NCBI GenBank assembly: GCA_947624325.1
Contig: CANQJT010000005.1
Coordinates: forward strand, 98,693 to 162,692
Direction of reading: 5' to 3'
From: Candidatus Gastranaerophilales bacterium
GTDB taxonomy: Bacteria > Cyanobacteriota > Vampirovibrionia > Gastranaerophilales > Gastranaerophilaceae
Length of the DNA stretch: 64,000 nucleotides
The position numbers and the translations under genes are program-made. Below, in pieces: positions 37,220-47,348 of this stretch (position 1 is its first letter; each line of letters begins with the position of its first letter). The notes below the pieces were generated by a model. That model saw only the letters and a program-made list of their open reading frames with translations, made no database searches and was not told the DNA's origin.

Positions 37220-38638
37220 CTAAAACTGAAAATATAAAAATTCCGAAACTTTATTAATTGATAACACCGAAACTATTAATAATACTAATGTAACAACAAA
37301 GAATATTTTATTTGGCTTAAATTTTTCAGCCCATTCCATAGAGTTTTTACAGAAGAATACCAGTATTATACAAGCAAGCACCATAAAGAAGCTCAACTTA
37401 ATGCTGCCGTTTTCAAATGTAAATCTTAATTTATTAACAACAACAGGAATAAATCCGTTTAAACCCAACATGGATTTTAATATATCAAATGCTCTATGAA
37501 TTGAAGAAGCTCTAAAAAATACCCACGTAAAATTAATAAAGAAAAAGGTTATAGCAATAGCTGTATATCTGTTTATATTAATATTAAATTTTTTCCAAAA
37601 CCTGTGAACGCAAGCAGCTAAACCGTGAAGAACTCCCCACATAATAAAAGTCCAATTTGCTCCGTGCCATATACCGCCTATTAAAAATGTAAGGAACAGA
37701 TTTCTGTATGTTTTAAATTCGCCCAGTCTGTTGCCGCCCAGCGGAATATAAATATAATTTTTCAAAAATCTTGATAAAGTCATATGCCACTTCCGCCAAA
37801 AATCTTGAATATTTTCAGATTTATACGGAGAATTAAAGTTAACGGGCAGTTTTATATTAAATAACAAAGCAATACCTAAAGCCATATCGCAATATCCGGA
37901 AAAATCAAAATACAATTGGAATGTATATGCAAAACTGCCGAACCAGGCTTCAAAAAAATCTAATGTAGGTATTATATCAAACATACTGCCGACAAAGTCA
38001 GATAAATTATCGGCGATAATTACTTTTTTAAATAAACCGATTGCAATCAAAAACAGTCCGACAGAAATATTTTTATGATTTATTACTTTTTTTCTGATAT
38101 TTGCAAATTGAGGCATCATTTCACTGTGATGCAATATGGGGCCTGCAATCAGATGAGGGAAAAAGGTTACAAACAATGCATAATTTAAAAAATCATACTC
38201 TTGTACTTCTTTTCTGTACGCATCAACCAGATAAGCAATTTGAGTAAAGGTAAAAAAGCTTATACCTAAAGGCAGAGCAATTTTCAAGGTATCAAAACCG
38301 CTGTGAAAAACCGCATTTATATTATTTATAAGAAAGTCAAAATACTTATAATAACATAATAACCCTACATTTCCGATTATTCCTATTGTTAAAACCAGTT
38401 TTCTGTTTATTTTTAAATTAGAAGGATGAGATAAAGTATAACCTACCGTGTAATTAAAAATCATGGAAAGTATTATTAAGGTCAGGTATTTATAATTCCA
38501 ATATCCGTAAAATATTAAAGATGCAGCAACCATCCACCCCGTAGCTAATGCAATAAGCCTTTTTTTATTTAAAAAGAAATAAACAAAAAATGTTATAGGC
38601 AAAAATATAAATAAAAATTCTAACGAATTAAAAAGCAT
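37220..38638 (-). CDS. MBOAT family O-acyltransferase (AlgI/DltB-like)
   Basis: 472 residues, about eleven membrane segments. LGISFFTFTQIAYLVDAYR, the NFNSPYKSENIQDFWRKWHMTLS region and the catalytic His in GGIWHGANW are diagnostic for membrane-bound O-acyltransferases that move acetyl groups to extracytoplasmic polysaccharides. Its start overlaps the stop of the SGNH-like partner gene, the usual two-gene arrangement. The polymer substrate is unknown. Confidence 0.92.
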   Translation of the reverse strand: MLFNSLEFLFIFLPITFFVYFFLNKKRLIALATGWMVAASLIFYGYWNYKYLTLIILSMIFNYTVGYTLSHPSNLKINRKLVLTIGIIGNVGLLCYYKYFDFLINNINAVFHSGFDTLKIALPLGISFFTFTQIAYLVDAYRKEVQEYDFLNYALFVTFFPHLIAGPILHHSEMMPQFANIRKKVINHKNISVGLFLIAIGLFKKVIIADNLSDFVGSMFDIIPTLDFFEAWFGSFAYTFQLYFDFSGYCDMALGIALLFNIKLPVNFNSPYKSENIQDFWRKWHMTLSRFLKNYIYIPLGGNRLGEFKTYRNLFLTFLIGGIWHGANWTFIMWGVLHGLAACVHRFWKKFNININRYTAIAITFFFINFTWVFFRASSIHRAFDILKSMLGLNGFIPVVVNKLRFTFENGSIKLSFFMVLACIILVFFCKNSMEWAEKFKPNKIFFVVTLVLLIVSVLSINKVSEFLYFQF

Positions 38639-39726
38639 TAATCAACCCACTCCCTTATCTGTTTCATTATTTCAGGATTTTTAGTTATATAATCATTCAA
38701 ATTTTGCTTATCTGACAAGATATATTTATCAACATTATCTTTTGTAATGAATATAGTGCTGTTATTGGGTTTTATAAAAAAGCTCTGTGCAAAAAGACTG
38801 CCGAAGTATTCCGTAGCATGTACAGCATCCCTAAAATATTTCATGTTAACGGATACAGGCTCGGTATTATATTCATTTATAAGGGATAAGTCATAATAGT
38901 TAAAATACTGAGCAAGGAGCTTTTTAAAATCATAAAATTCATCCGTTAAACCGTGAATATTTATATTAAGCAGGTCATAAATGTGCATGGGAGTTATAAA
39001 ATAAACAACTTCTACATTTTTTGACTTAGCAAAATCACTGAATTCAACCAATTCTTCAAAAGCTTCTTTATTTAAGGAATAATCTGAATAGTAATCCCTG
39101 TCATATTTTTTTATTGTTTCCTTAAAATAATGTTCAGCTCTTGGATTTTCAACAATACTAATTTCCGTATTATTATTTTGAACAGATTTATGTTTTATAT
39201 TTTCAAAAAATGTTTTTATACTGTATTGAAGAGTATCAAAGGATAATATTAACGGAATGATTTCTTTTTTTGTAAGCTTCTTATCTGTAACTCTTTCTAT
39301 ATTTATTGCCGTAGTATAATAATTAGAACTGAATGAAAAGAAATCCAAACCAAAATATATTTTTTCTATTTCAGGATGAAGAAGAATACTGTTTTCAGCC
39401 ATAATGATACTTTCTTGAAGGCTTGAAGCACTTAATCCCATAGAAATTATGTTTTTTCCCGAAATTTTTGAATAATACGGAATATTTAGCCACCACTGCG
39501 TTTTTGAACTGCCCACAAAAACAATATCAATTTTATCTTTATTTAACTTTAATTGAGGGATTTTTGTCATTCTTTCCTGCCTTGAAATGCAGGGTTTATT
39601 GTAATTAATACCCGTCTTTTTTATGAACTTAAATATATCAAAAGGATCAATTATATAATTAAATAAAACCGTAAATATAGTAACAAATAATAAAATAAGT
39701 ATTATGCTGGTATTAAACTTTTTCAT
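38638..39726 (-). CDS. SGNH-hydrolase-like membrane-anchored partner of MBOAT
   Basis: 362 residues: N-terminal membrane anchor (IILILLFVTIFTVLF), then an extracytoplasmic domain opening with DIVFVGSSKTQWW, the GSS/GDS block of DltD/AlgJ/AlgX-like proteins. A C-terminal DAVHATEYF holds the D-x-x-H pair. Expected to work with the MBOAT protein in polysaccharide O-acylation. One-base overlap with that gene. Confidence 0.8.
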   Translation of the reverse strand: MKKFNTSIILILLFVTIFTVLFNYIIDPFDIFKFIKKTGINYNKPCISRQERMTKIPQLKLNKDKIDIVFVGSSKTQWWLNIPYYSKISGKNIISMGLSASSLQESIIMAENSILLHPEIEKIYFGLDFFSFSSNYYTTAINIERVTDKKLTKKEIIPLILSFDTLQYSIKTFFENIKHKSVQNNNTEISIVENPRAEHYFKETIKKYDRDYYSDYSLNKEAFEELVEFSDFAKSKNVEVVYFITPMHIYDLLNINIHGLTDEFYDFKKLLAQYFNYYDLSLINEYNTEPVSVNMKYFRDAVHATEYFGSLFAQSFFIKPNNSTIFITKDNVDKYILSDKQNLNDYITKNPEIMKQIREWVD

Positions 39727-39893
39727 TTACCCTCTACCCGAAATGCAAAATCCTGATTTTTTAAAATACTCATTTAAGACTTTTTCATCTTGTTTTAGAA
39801 TATCTTGAATATTTACCCCCGTCAATATATGCCAGAAATATCGGAGTTTATTTCTAACCTCGTTGCGGTGTTTCGCTTTGTAACACCTTCTGC
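39727..39893 (-). pseudogene. Start-less gene remnant
   Basis: The frame ending at the TAA just before the SGNH gene encodes a protein-like stretch (EVRNKLRYFWHILTGVNIQD, then a helical tail to ISGRG) but no ATG, GTG or suitable TTG start exists; an in-frame stop lies upstream inside the WG-repeat pseudogene tail. Probably the 3' end of a decayed gene. Low certainty. Confidence 0.35.
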
Positions 39894-40708
39894 TTATAAT
39901 GAAAATTTACTCGAAAATTTTGTTATGAGAAAAACATTTTGCCTAATCTTTTTTATAAATACATTTCCGTTAGAAAGTAGATAATAAGGTTCTTCATCAA
40001 ATACAAAATCTGCAACAATTTCATTTTTATAATTTATATATCCGTATTTGCCGTCTTTTTTTGCTGCAAACTTATCATCGGTTAATCCGGATAATGATTT
40101 CCCCTTTATCATTTATCACACCGAATTTGCCGTTGTTTTCTATTGTATATAAAATTTCTTTTGCTTTTTTTTCTTCAGATTCTGTCATAAAGTATGATAA
40201 TTTTTTGATTTGAGTATATTCTTGTTTTATTAACTCATTTTTATTTTGATTTTCTACCTTATTTGTTTCAATTTTTTCCGGGTTAACATTTGTCTTGTTT
40301 TTATTATTTCTTACATAGTAGTAAATAATACTTCCGATTAATATCAATAAAAAAGGCATTGCAATAAAATTTGTAATAACAGATAAAGGAATACATACGC
40401 AAAATATCATCTGAGAAATACAAAACAGAATATAGCATATAACTTTTAAAAATAAATTATTGAAAAATCTTTTGGATTGAACTTTTTCCGTAAATAAAAA
40501 ATCTAAAGGTAGCATAGTTAATGCTCCGCAGGGAATTATAAAAAATAACAAAAAAACAACCTAATAATACTAATAAGGTTTATCCTAACAAGAATGATGC
40601 AAAATACTTTGCATGTAAGAAGTTAATACATAATGTAACTGATAAAACACTTATTAAACCTGATATAATTGAAAATCGAAAATATAAACTTTTTTCTAAA
40701 TTAAACAT
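39894..40708 (-). pseudogene. WG-repeat membrane protein broken by one stop and two frameshifts
   Basis: Three frames together make one protein: MFNLEKSLYFRF from 40708 with two membrane helices until an in-frame TAA at 40580-40582; then the frame that runs from about 40551 (IIPCGALTMLPLD, two more helices) to NGKFGVINDKGEIII; then the frame from about 40112 that continues with DGKYGYINYKNEIVADFVFDEE. The last two pieces are WG-type repeats (GKYGYI, GKFGVI). The second shift lies near a T-rich run around 40555-40565. Its 5' end overlaps the small gene upstream. A sequencing error could explain one lesion but hardly three. Confidence 0.7.
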
Positions 40709-40901
40709 AATATAAATATCCTGTTGATTTTATATTATTAGTTAACCATTCAACTAATTTTTTTTCTAAATTGTTTAAACCGTATTTATTTAAAATTTCA
40801 TCCAAATTAGAACTGACTTTTCCCCATAAAATCCCGACCGTATAAATCAGTTTAGAATTATTATCCTGACCTTTAAAATATAATTCAATATCTTTATCCA
40901 T
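40701..40901 (-). CDS. Small protein, unknown
   Basis: 66 residues, acidic/amphipathic, no membrane helix; a C-terminal half with Leu/Glu-rich helix (LEKKLVEWLTNN). The 3' end overlaps the start of the WG-repeat pseudogene by 8 bases, so the pair was an operon. Not recognised. Confidence 0.5.
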   Translation of the reverse strand: MDKDIELYFKGQDNNSKLIYTVGILWGKVSSNLDEILNKYGLNNLEKKLVEWLTNNIKSTGYLYYV

Positions 40902-41027
40902 AAAAACCCTTTTTATTCAGGATACAAAATAAAAGTTAAATGTTCAACCATATTATTTTTATTTACACTTTTTCTTAAAAAAAGTATAATTAAGTAAATT
41001 ATTACAAATAAACAGGGGTAAAGAAAT

Positions 41028-41576
41028 ATGACATTAATTATTATCGGTATTATTATTGCTATTGTTTTAATATGGTTAATTTCCGCATACAATAAAGGGA
41101 TTATCCTTAGGAATTATGTTAAAGAAGCATTCTCCACAATGGATGTTTATTTGAAAAAACGTTGGGATTTAATTCCGAATTTAATAGAAACCGTTAAAGG
41201 ATATGCCCAGCACGAAAAAGAAGTTTTTAATCAGGTTACTGAACTTAGAAGTGCAAATTACGGCGGTTTAAATAATAACCAAAAAATTGATATTAACCAA
41301 AAACTTGATATAGGTATTGCAAAATTACTTGCCGTAGCTGAAAATTATCCCGATTTAAAAGCTAATGAAAGTTTTAATAATTTAATGGGTGAACTATCTT
41401 CTATTGAAAACGAAATTGCAAATTCAAGAAAATACTATAACGGAACTGTTAGAGAACTAAATACATACACGGAAGTATTTCCTTCTAACATTGTTTGCGG
41501 AATTTTCGGTATAAAACAGGAAAAACTGTTTGAAATTAATGAAACAGAAAGACAAAACGTAAAGGTTCAATTTTAA
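41028..41576 (+). CDS. lemA: LemA family protein
   Basis: 182 residues: single N-terminal membrane helix (IIGIIIAIVLIWLISAY), short hinge, then the helical LemA domain (KKRWDLIPNLIETVKGYAQHE). Cell-envelope protein of unclear role. The stop overlaps the next ATG by one base; LemA plus DUF2207 is a common pair. Confidence 0.9.
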   Translation: MTLIIIGIIIAIVLIWLISAYNKGIILRNYVKEAFSTMDVYLKKRWDLIPNLIETVKGYAQHEKEVFNQVTELRSANYGGLNNNQKIDINQKLDIGIAKLLAVAENYPDLKANESFNNLMGELSSIENEIANSRKYYNGTVRELNTYTEVFPSNIVCGIFGIKQEKLFEINETERQNVKVQF

Positions 41577-43396
41577 TGAAAAAGTTTATATTAATTTTAA
41601 CGGCATTTGTAATTAATTTTATTTTAATAAATTTAGCAAATGCCGAAAATTTTGTTATTAATAACTACTCCGTAAAAATGGATGTAAAAGAAAATAGAAC
41701 TATTGATATATTTGAAGAAATAAATGTATTTTTTACGGCTAATTCACACGGAATTTATAGAACTATTCCTCTAAAAAATAAAATCAAAAGAGAAAACGGC
41801 ACAAAAAATACGGAATTTGCCAAAATTACAAATGTATCAGCTTCACAGCTTGTATCAAAAAAAGTAGAAAATAACAGATTAAATATAAAAATGGGCGACC
41901 CGTTTTATTATGCTCCCGAAAATCAAACATATACCCTGCAATACAACTATGATATGGGAAGGGACAGAGTAAAGAATGCCGATGAATTTTATTTCAATAT
42001 TATAGGTACAGAATGGGATACAACCATTTCAAAAGTATATTTTTCAATAACTCTTCCAAAAGGATTTGATTCATCAAAAGTCGGATTTTCAATGGGGCAA
42101 AACGGGATTTCAGGTTATAATCCCGATGATTTAAAATTTAAAATTACCGGTAATACAATAAAAGGTTATACAACAAGATTTCTTAACCCACATGAAGGAT
42201 TGACCGTAAGAATAGAATTACCTGAAAATTATTTTACAAAACAGGCAGGAATTGAAGATTATATAATTTTAACGGCTATATTATTAACCATATTTCCTGT
42301 TATATTATGGGCATTATACGGAAAAGATGACCCCGTAACACCTGTTGTTACTTTTAATCCGCCGGATAATAAAAACAGTGCCGAAATAGAAGTTGAATAT
42401 AAGGGAATTTCTACAAACAAAGGTATTACATCATTAATCTTCTACCTTGCAAGCAAAGGATATTTGGAAATAGAAGATAACGATATAGGATACACAATAA
42501 AAAAAATAAAAGAATATGACGGCAAAAAATCAATTGAAAAAGCATTAATGGATGCACTCTTTAAAGAGGAAAGTACAACTGTTTCACAAATAGAGCTTGA
42601 AACAAGTACACGATACAAATTATATTGTAATAAAATTCAAAGCAGTTTAAATAAAATCAGAAATTATATATTTGAAAAAAATTCCTGCAGTTTTCAAAAG
42701 CTGGCGATTATTTTTATTTCAATTATCGGACTTGGTTTATTGTTTTTATATACACTCGGCGATTATTCATTTAAATTATTTACGGACGGATTTGCATTTT
42801 TAATAATATTTCCTGTAATTGCAATAATTATATTTAGTATTTCCTTAGTAAGTAATCAGCAAAAAAATATGGGATTTGTAACAATATGGTCATTAGGTTT
42901 TGGCGGAATTCCCTCTGTGATGTTATTTACATCCGCAGAAAATATTGAGGGGAATTATCCTGTATTATTAACAGAATTAGCCTGCATTATAGTTAGTATA
43001 ATCTGTCTTATTAATATGCCCAAAAGAAACACAAAAGGAAGAATGCTCCTTGGGGAAATTTTAGGATTTAAAAAGTTTTTGGAAGTATCAGAAAAACCGA
43101 GGCTTATTGCACTAATAAATGAAAATCCCAATTATGTAAGTGAAGTTTTACCCTTTGCATATATATTAGATGTAGCGGATAACCTGATAGACTGCATAGA
43201 AAATTATGAAGAATATAAACCATACTGGTACAAAGGAAGATTTAACAGAGAACATTTTCATAATATAGCAAGCAGTGTTAATACTGCTTCCTCACCTCCA
43301 AGTCCGCCTTCAACAAGTCATCACGGAAGTCACGGACATTCAGGCGGAGGACACTCGGGCGGCGGCCATGGCGGTGGGGGCGGAGGCTCTTGGTAA
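41576..43396 (+). CDS. DUF2207 membrane protein with Gly/His/Ser-rich C-terminus
   Basis: 606 residues. Signal peptide (ILILTAFVINFILINLANA), an extracytoplasmic beta-rich DUF2207 domain (~25-215), membrane helix ~228-248, cytosolic winged-helix-like part, three to four helices ~385-480, and a tail rich in Gly, His and Ser ending GGGGGGSW, typical for the family. Function unknown; partner of LemA. Confidence 0.85.
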   Translation: MKKFILILTAFVINFILINLANAENFVINNYSVKMDVKENRTIDIFEEINVFFTANSHGIYRTIPLKNKIKRENGTKNTEFAKITNVSASQLVSKKVENNRLNIKMGDPFYYAPENQTYTLQYNYDMGRDRVKNADEFYFNIIGTEWDTTISKVYFSITLPKGFDSSKVGFSMGQNGISGYNPDDLKFKITGNTIKGYTTRFLNPHEGLTVRIELPENYFTKQAGIEDYIILTAILLTIFPVILWALYGKDDPVTPVVTFNPPDNKNSAEIEVEYKGISTNKGITSLIFYLASKGYLEIEDNDIGYTIKKIKEYDGKKSIEKALMDALFKEESTTVSQIELETSTRYKLYCNKIQSSLNKIRNYIFEKNSCSFQKLAIIFISIIGLGLLFLYTLGDYSFKLFTDGFAFLIIFPVIAIIIFSISLVSNQQKNMGFVTIWSLGFGGIPSVMLFTSAENIEGNYPVLLTELACIIVSIICLINMPKRNTKGRMLLGEILGFKKFLEVSEKPRLIALINENPNYVSEVLPFAYILDVADNLIDCIENYEEYKPYWYKGRFNREHFHNIASSVNTASSPPSPPSTSHHGSHGHSGGGHSGGGHGGGGGGSW

Positions 43397-43418
43397 AAGC
43401 ATTTTATAATAAAAAATG

Positions 43419-43447
43419 AGAGAGGTTTTTCCTCTCTTTTTTTGAGT
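43419..43447 (+). terminator. Rho-independent terminator
   Basis: AGAGAGG (43419-43425), loop TTTTT, CCTCTCT (43431-43437), then a T-run. It follows the DUF2207 gene. Confidence 0.8.
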
Positions 43448-43478
43448 TATACTAATATTTAGAAAAAAGGCACTGAAT

Positions 43479-44897
43479 ATGTATAATCCGAAATCAACAA
43501 AAGCAGAAGAATTTATTAATAACGAAGAAATTTTAAAAACAATTAAATATGCACAAGAAAATGCGGAAAATAAAGATTTAATAAAAAAAATTATTGAAAA
43601 AGCAAAAGAAAAGAAAGGTTTAAGCCACAAAGACGCAATAATATTACTTACTTGCAAGGATGAAGAGCTTAACGGGGAAATATTTAAACTCGCAAAAGAT
43701 ATAAAAGAAGAATATTACGGAAACAGAATTGTACTTTTTGCGCCCTTATATTTGTCTAATTACTGTGTAAACGGCTGTACATACTGCCCATATCACGCAA
43801 AAAATAAGCATATCCCACGAAAAAAGATGACGCAGGAGGAAATAAGAAATGAGGTCATTGCACTTCAGGATATGGGACATAAACGTTTAGCAATAGAATC
43901 AGGGGAAGACCCCGTTAATAATCCTATTGAATATATTCTTGAGTCAATAAAAACAATTTATTCAATAAAACACAAAAATGGTGCAATCCGCAGAGTTAAT
44001 GTAAATATAGCAGCAACAACCGTTGAAAACTATAAAAAGCTTCACGATGCCGGAATAGGCACATATATATTATTTCAAGAAACTTACAACAAGGAAAGCT
44101 ATGAAAAACTGCACCCCACAGGCCCTAAACATAACTATGCCTACCATACGGAAGCCATGGATAGAGCAATGCAGGCAGGCATTGATGATGTAGGTTTAGG
44201 GGTGCTATTCGGACTGGAAAACTATTTATATGAATTTACGGGGCTTTTAATGCATGCAGAACACTTAGAAGCCGTATACGGAGTTGGTCCTCATACTATA
44301 AGTGTACCAAGAATTAGAAGAGCAGATGATATTGACCCTAATACCTTTTCTAATGCAATAGATGATGAAACATTTAAAAAACTTGTTGCCGTGATAAGAA
44401 TAGCAGTACCATATACAGGCATGATAGTATCCACGCGCGAAAATAAAGAATGCAGAAAAGCCGTTTTGGAGCTTGGAATATCTCAAATATCGGGTGGTTC
44501 AAAAACCAGTGTAGGCGGATATTATAAACCCGAGAAAGAAGATGAAGACTCAAGCCAATTTGAAGTTAACGATAACAGGACTCTTGATGAAGTAGTTAAT
44601 TGGCTTATGGAGCTTAACTATCTTCCGAGCTTCTGCACGGCATGTTACGGTTCAGGCAGAACGGGCGACAGATTTATGAGTATTTGCAAAAATCTTCAAA
44701 TTCATAATTTCTGCCTGCCTAACGCAATAATGACTTTGAAAGAATACTTAGTTGATTATGCTTCCGAAACCACTAAACAAACGGGCGAAAAACTTATCCT
44801 GAATGAACTTGAAAAAATAAACGATGAAGAGCGTAAACAACTTGTAATATCAAACCTTGATAAAATAGTTAAAGGTGAACGCAATTTTAAATTTTAG
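43479..44897 (+). CDS. hydG: [FeFe]-hydrogenase maturase HydG (radical SAM)
   Basis: Cleaves tyrosine to supply CO and CN ligands for the hydrogenase H-cluster. Radical SAM motif CVNGCTYC (C96-x3-C100-x2-C103), then a TIM barrel. The C-terminal CTACYGSGRTGDRFM carries the second-cluster cysteines that distinguish HydG from ThiH. 472 residues, normal. hydE, hydF and the hydrogenase are not in the window. Confidence 0.93.
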   Translation: MYNPKSTKAEEFINNEEILKTIKYAQENAENKDLIKKIIEKAKEKKGLSHKDAIILLTCKDEELNGEIFKLAKDIKEEYYGNRIVLFAPLYLSNYCVNGCTYCPYHAKNKHIPRKKMTQEEIRNEVIALQDMGHKRLAIESGEDPVNNPIEYILESIKTIYSIKHKNGAIRRVNVNIAATTVENYKKLHDAGIGTYILFQETYNKESYEKLHPTGPKHNYAYHTEAMDRAMQAGIDDVGLGVLFGLENYLYEFTGLLMHAEHLEAVYGVGPHTISVPRIRRADDIDPNTFSNAIDDETFKKLVAVIRIAVPYTGMIVSTRENKECRKAVLELGISQISGGSKTSVGGYYKPEKEDEDSSQFEVNDNRTLDEVVNWLMELNYLPSFCTACYGSGRTGDRFMSICKNLQIHNFCLPNAIMTLKEYLVDYASETTKQTGEKLILNELEKINDEERKQLVISNLDKIVKGERNFKF

Positions 44898-44960
44898 TTT
44901 AACATTTGATTTTAGGTGCATTTATTTATACAATAAACTTATAAAATGATTGGAGTATAA

Positions 44961-45239
44961 ATGGACGAAAATAAAATAATCGTTACCATATCAGGTAAAG
45001 ACGGAATAGGAATTGTCGCAGAAATAGCATCTGTTCTTGCAAAATATGAAGTAAACATTGAAGATATCCGCCAGACAATTATGCAGGGATGTTTTATGAT
45101 GTTTTTACTTGCTGATATAAGTAAATCAAAATACTCATTTAAAGAAATAAAAGACTCTCTGACCCAAGCAGGCACAAAACTGGGAATGGAAATTTGGGTT
45201 CAGAAAAAAGAAATTTTTGATAAAATGCACACTATTTAA
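44961..45239 (+). CDS. ACT domain protein (UPF0237)
   Basis: 92 residues forming one ACT ligand-binding domain (ITVSGKDGIGIVAEIAS-like start, IEDIRQTIMQGCFMM). Usually next to the PFL/UPF0210 gene, as here with a 10-base gap; presumed regulatory partner. TTGGAG precedes the ATG. Confidence 0.9.
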   Translation: MDENKIIVTISGKDGIGIVAEIASVLAKYEVNIEDIRQTIMQGCFMMFLLADISKSKYSFKEIKDSLTQAGTKLGMEIWVQKKEIFDKMHTI

Positions 45240-45249
45240 GGGCTTATAA

Positions 45250-46617
45250 ATGACTTTTTTTAACGAAAAATCAATTATTGAAACAATAAATATGATAAAG
45301 GTTCACAATTTAGACATAAGAACCGTAACACTTGCTTTGAGTCTTAGAGATTGCTGCAGTGAAGATGTTAAAGAAGCCGGCGATAAAATTTATAATAAAA
45401 TTATAAAGTATGCAAAAAATCTTGATAAATATGCATCTGAATTGGAAGAAGAATATTCAATCCCGATAATAAACCGCAGAATTGCCGTAACTCCAATTTC
45501 TTTAATTGGAGAATCCTGCAAAAATTATGATTATGTATACCTTGCAAAAGTATTAGACAAAGCGGCACAAGAGGTTAAAGTTAATTTTATAGGCGGATTT
45601 TCCGCACTCGTTGAAAAGGGATGTACAAAAGGCGATACAGCACTTATAGAGAGTATCCCCGAAGCTTTAAAAGAAACTCAAAGAGTATGCTCATCAATAA
45701 ATCTTGCGACAACAAAAGCAGGAATAAATATGAATGCCGTAAAAAAAATGGGCGGAATAATAAAAGAAACCGCAAGATTAACAGCTGAAAATGATGGAAT
45801 AGGCGCCGCAAAACTTGTATGTTTTTGTAACTCGGTAGGCGATAATCCCTTTATGGCAGGCGCATACCACGGATACGGGGAAAGCGAATGCGCTCTTAAT
45901 ATCGGAGTATCAGGCCCCGGTGTTGTAAGAGCGGCAGTAGAAAATCTGCCTAAAGATGCCGATTTTGGCACACTTGCAAATAAAATTAAACAAACAGCCT
46001 TTAAAATAACCTCAACAGGGGAACTCATCGGGCGCAGAATGGCTGAAAAAATGAATATTCCATTCGGTATAATAGACCTTTCACTCGCCCCGACCCCTGC
46101 TATAGGCGACTCTGTTGCAGGCATATTTCAAGCTATGGGATTGGAACACGCAGGCGCTCACGGTACAACCGCAGCCCTCGCTATGCTTAATGACGCAGTT
46201 AAAAAAGGCGGTATTATGGCAAGCTCTTATGTGGGAGGTTTATCAGGTGCTTTTATACCCGTCAGTGAAGATGCAGGCATGATAGAAGCAGCTTCAAAAG
46301 GTGTACTTACTTTTGATAAACTGGAAGCTATGACCTGCGTATGCTCAGTCGGACTTGACATGATTGCAATCCCCGGTGATACCCCGGAAAGCACAATTTC
46401 AGGAATTATAGCTGATGAGGCTGCAATTGGAATGATTAACAAAAAGACAACGGCAGTCAGAATTATTCCCGTTCAGAATAAAAATGTAGGGGATAAAGCC
46501 GTATACGGAGGATTATTGGGTGAAGCCCCAATCATGCCCGTAAGTAAATTATCCTCTGAAACATTTATAAATCGAGGAGGAAGAATCCCGGCGCCAATTC
46601 ATAGTCTAAATAACTAA
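45250..46617 (+). CDS. PFL family protein (UPF0210/DUF711)
   Basis: 455 residues of the conserved but uncharacterised UPF0210 family, related in fold to glycyl-radical enzymes. Signature segments are [30 protein letters not shown] and [13 protein letters not shown]. No glycyl-radical RVxG loop is required in this family. Forms an operon with the ACT gene and the following TPR gene. Confidence 0.9.
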   Translation: MTFFNEKSIIETINMIKVHNLDIRTVTLALSLRDCCSEDVKEAGDKIYNKIIKYAKNLDKYASELEEEYSIPIINRRIAVTPISLIGESCKNYDYVYLAKVLDKAAQEVKVNFIGGFSALVEKGCTKGDTALIESIPEALKETQRVCSSINLATTKAGINMNAVKKMGGIIKETARLTAENDGIGAAKLVCFCNSVGDNPFMAGAYHGYGESECALNIGVSGPGVVRAAVENLPKDADFGTLANKIKQTAFKITSTGELIGRRMAEKMNIPFGIIDLSLAPTPAIGDSVAGIFQAMGLEHAGAHGTTAALAMLNDAVKKGGIMASSYVGGLSGAFIPVSEDAGMIEAASKGVLTFDKLEAMTCVCSVGLDMIAIPGDTPESTISGIIADEAAIGMINKKTTAVRIIPVQNKNVGDKAVYGGLLGEAPIMPVSKLSSETFINRGGRIPAPIHSLNN

Positions 46618-46627
46618 GGAGCAGACT

Positions 46628-47281
46628 TTGCAAATTATCGGTTTCAGAAAAATCAGAAAATATTATTTATTGTACAAAATGTATAATAGAGGCATAACAA
46701 GGGAAAATCTGGGTGAATACCCAAAGGCTTTAAATTTTCTTTTTTATGCACTTTCGCTCAAAAGCAGCTCTTTAAAAACATATAAAGCAATAGCAAGAGT
46801 TTATGCAAAAAATAAAAACTACTTAAATGCATTGGATTATTATTCAAAAGCAATAGAAAAATTTCCTGATAATGCGGAAATATATGCACTTAAAGCGGAT
46901 ATACACAGAAAAATAAAACAATTTGATATGGCAATCAAACACTACGATGCCGCAATTGAGCACGATTATTCAAATAACGAATATTATATAAAACGAGCAT
47001 ACTTAAAATATTATATTGATGATGTTCAAGGTGCAATAAATGACATAACGGCAGCAATTTCCCATGATAATAAATCAGATTTTTTATACTCGCAAAGAGC
47101 TTTTTTTAAATTTCATAAAAAGATGTATTCTTCTGCGGTAAATGATTACACGAATGCAATTAATATAAATCCTAAAAAAAATCATTATTATTACATGCGA
47201 GGAGCATCTGAAAATTTAGCAGGTCAAAAAGATAAAGCTGAAAAGGATTTTGACCTTTTTAATAAATATTTACAAAACTAA
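46628..47281 (+). CDS. TPR-repeat protein, TTG start
   Basis: 217 residues with about five tetratricopeptide repeats (ARVYAKNKNYLNALDYYSKA, IKQFDMAIKHYDAAI, KMYSSAVNDYTNAI). The start codon is TTG; AAGGAG overlapping the upstream stop lies 6 bases before it and decides the start. No signal peptide. Coupled to the PFL gene. Confidence 0.8.
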   Translation: MQIIGFRKIRKYYLLYKMYNRGITRENLGEYPKALNFLFYALSLKSSSLKTYKAIARVYAKNKNYLNALDYYSKAIEKFPDNAEIYALKADIHRKIKQFDMAIKHYDAAIEHDYSNNEYYIKRAYLKYYIDDVQGAINDITAAISHDNKSDFLYSQRAFFKFHKKMYSSAVNDYTNAININPKKNHYYYMRGASENLAGQKDKAEKDFDLFNKYLQN

Positions 47282-47348
47282 ATAGCAAAAATATTAATAT
47301 TTAGTTTTAAAACAAACAGTTAAATTTTTGTTTTATTCAGGAGGCACA

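Noticed and set aside
43340..43396. Gly/His repeat at the end of the DUF2207 gene as a phase-variable repeat
   Set aside because: The codons vary and such tails are normal for the family.
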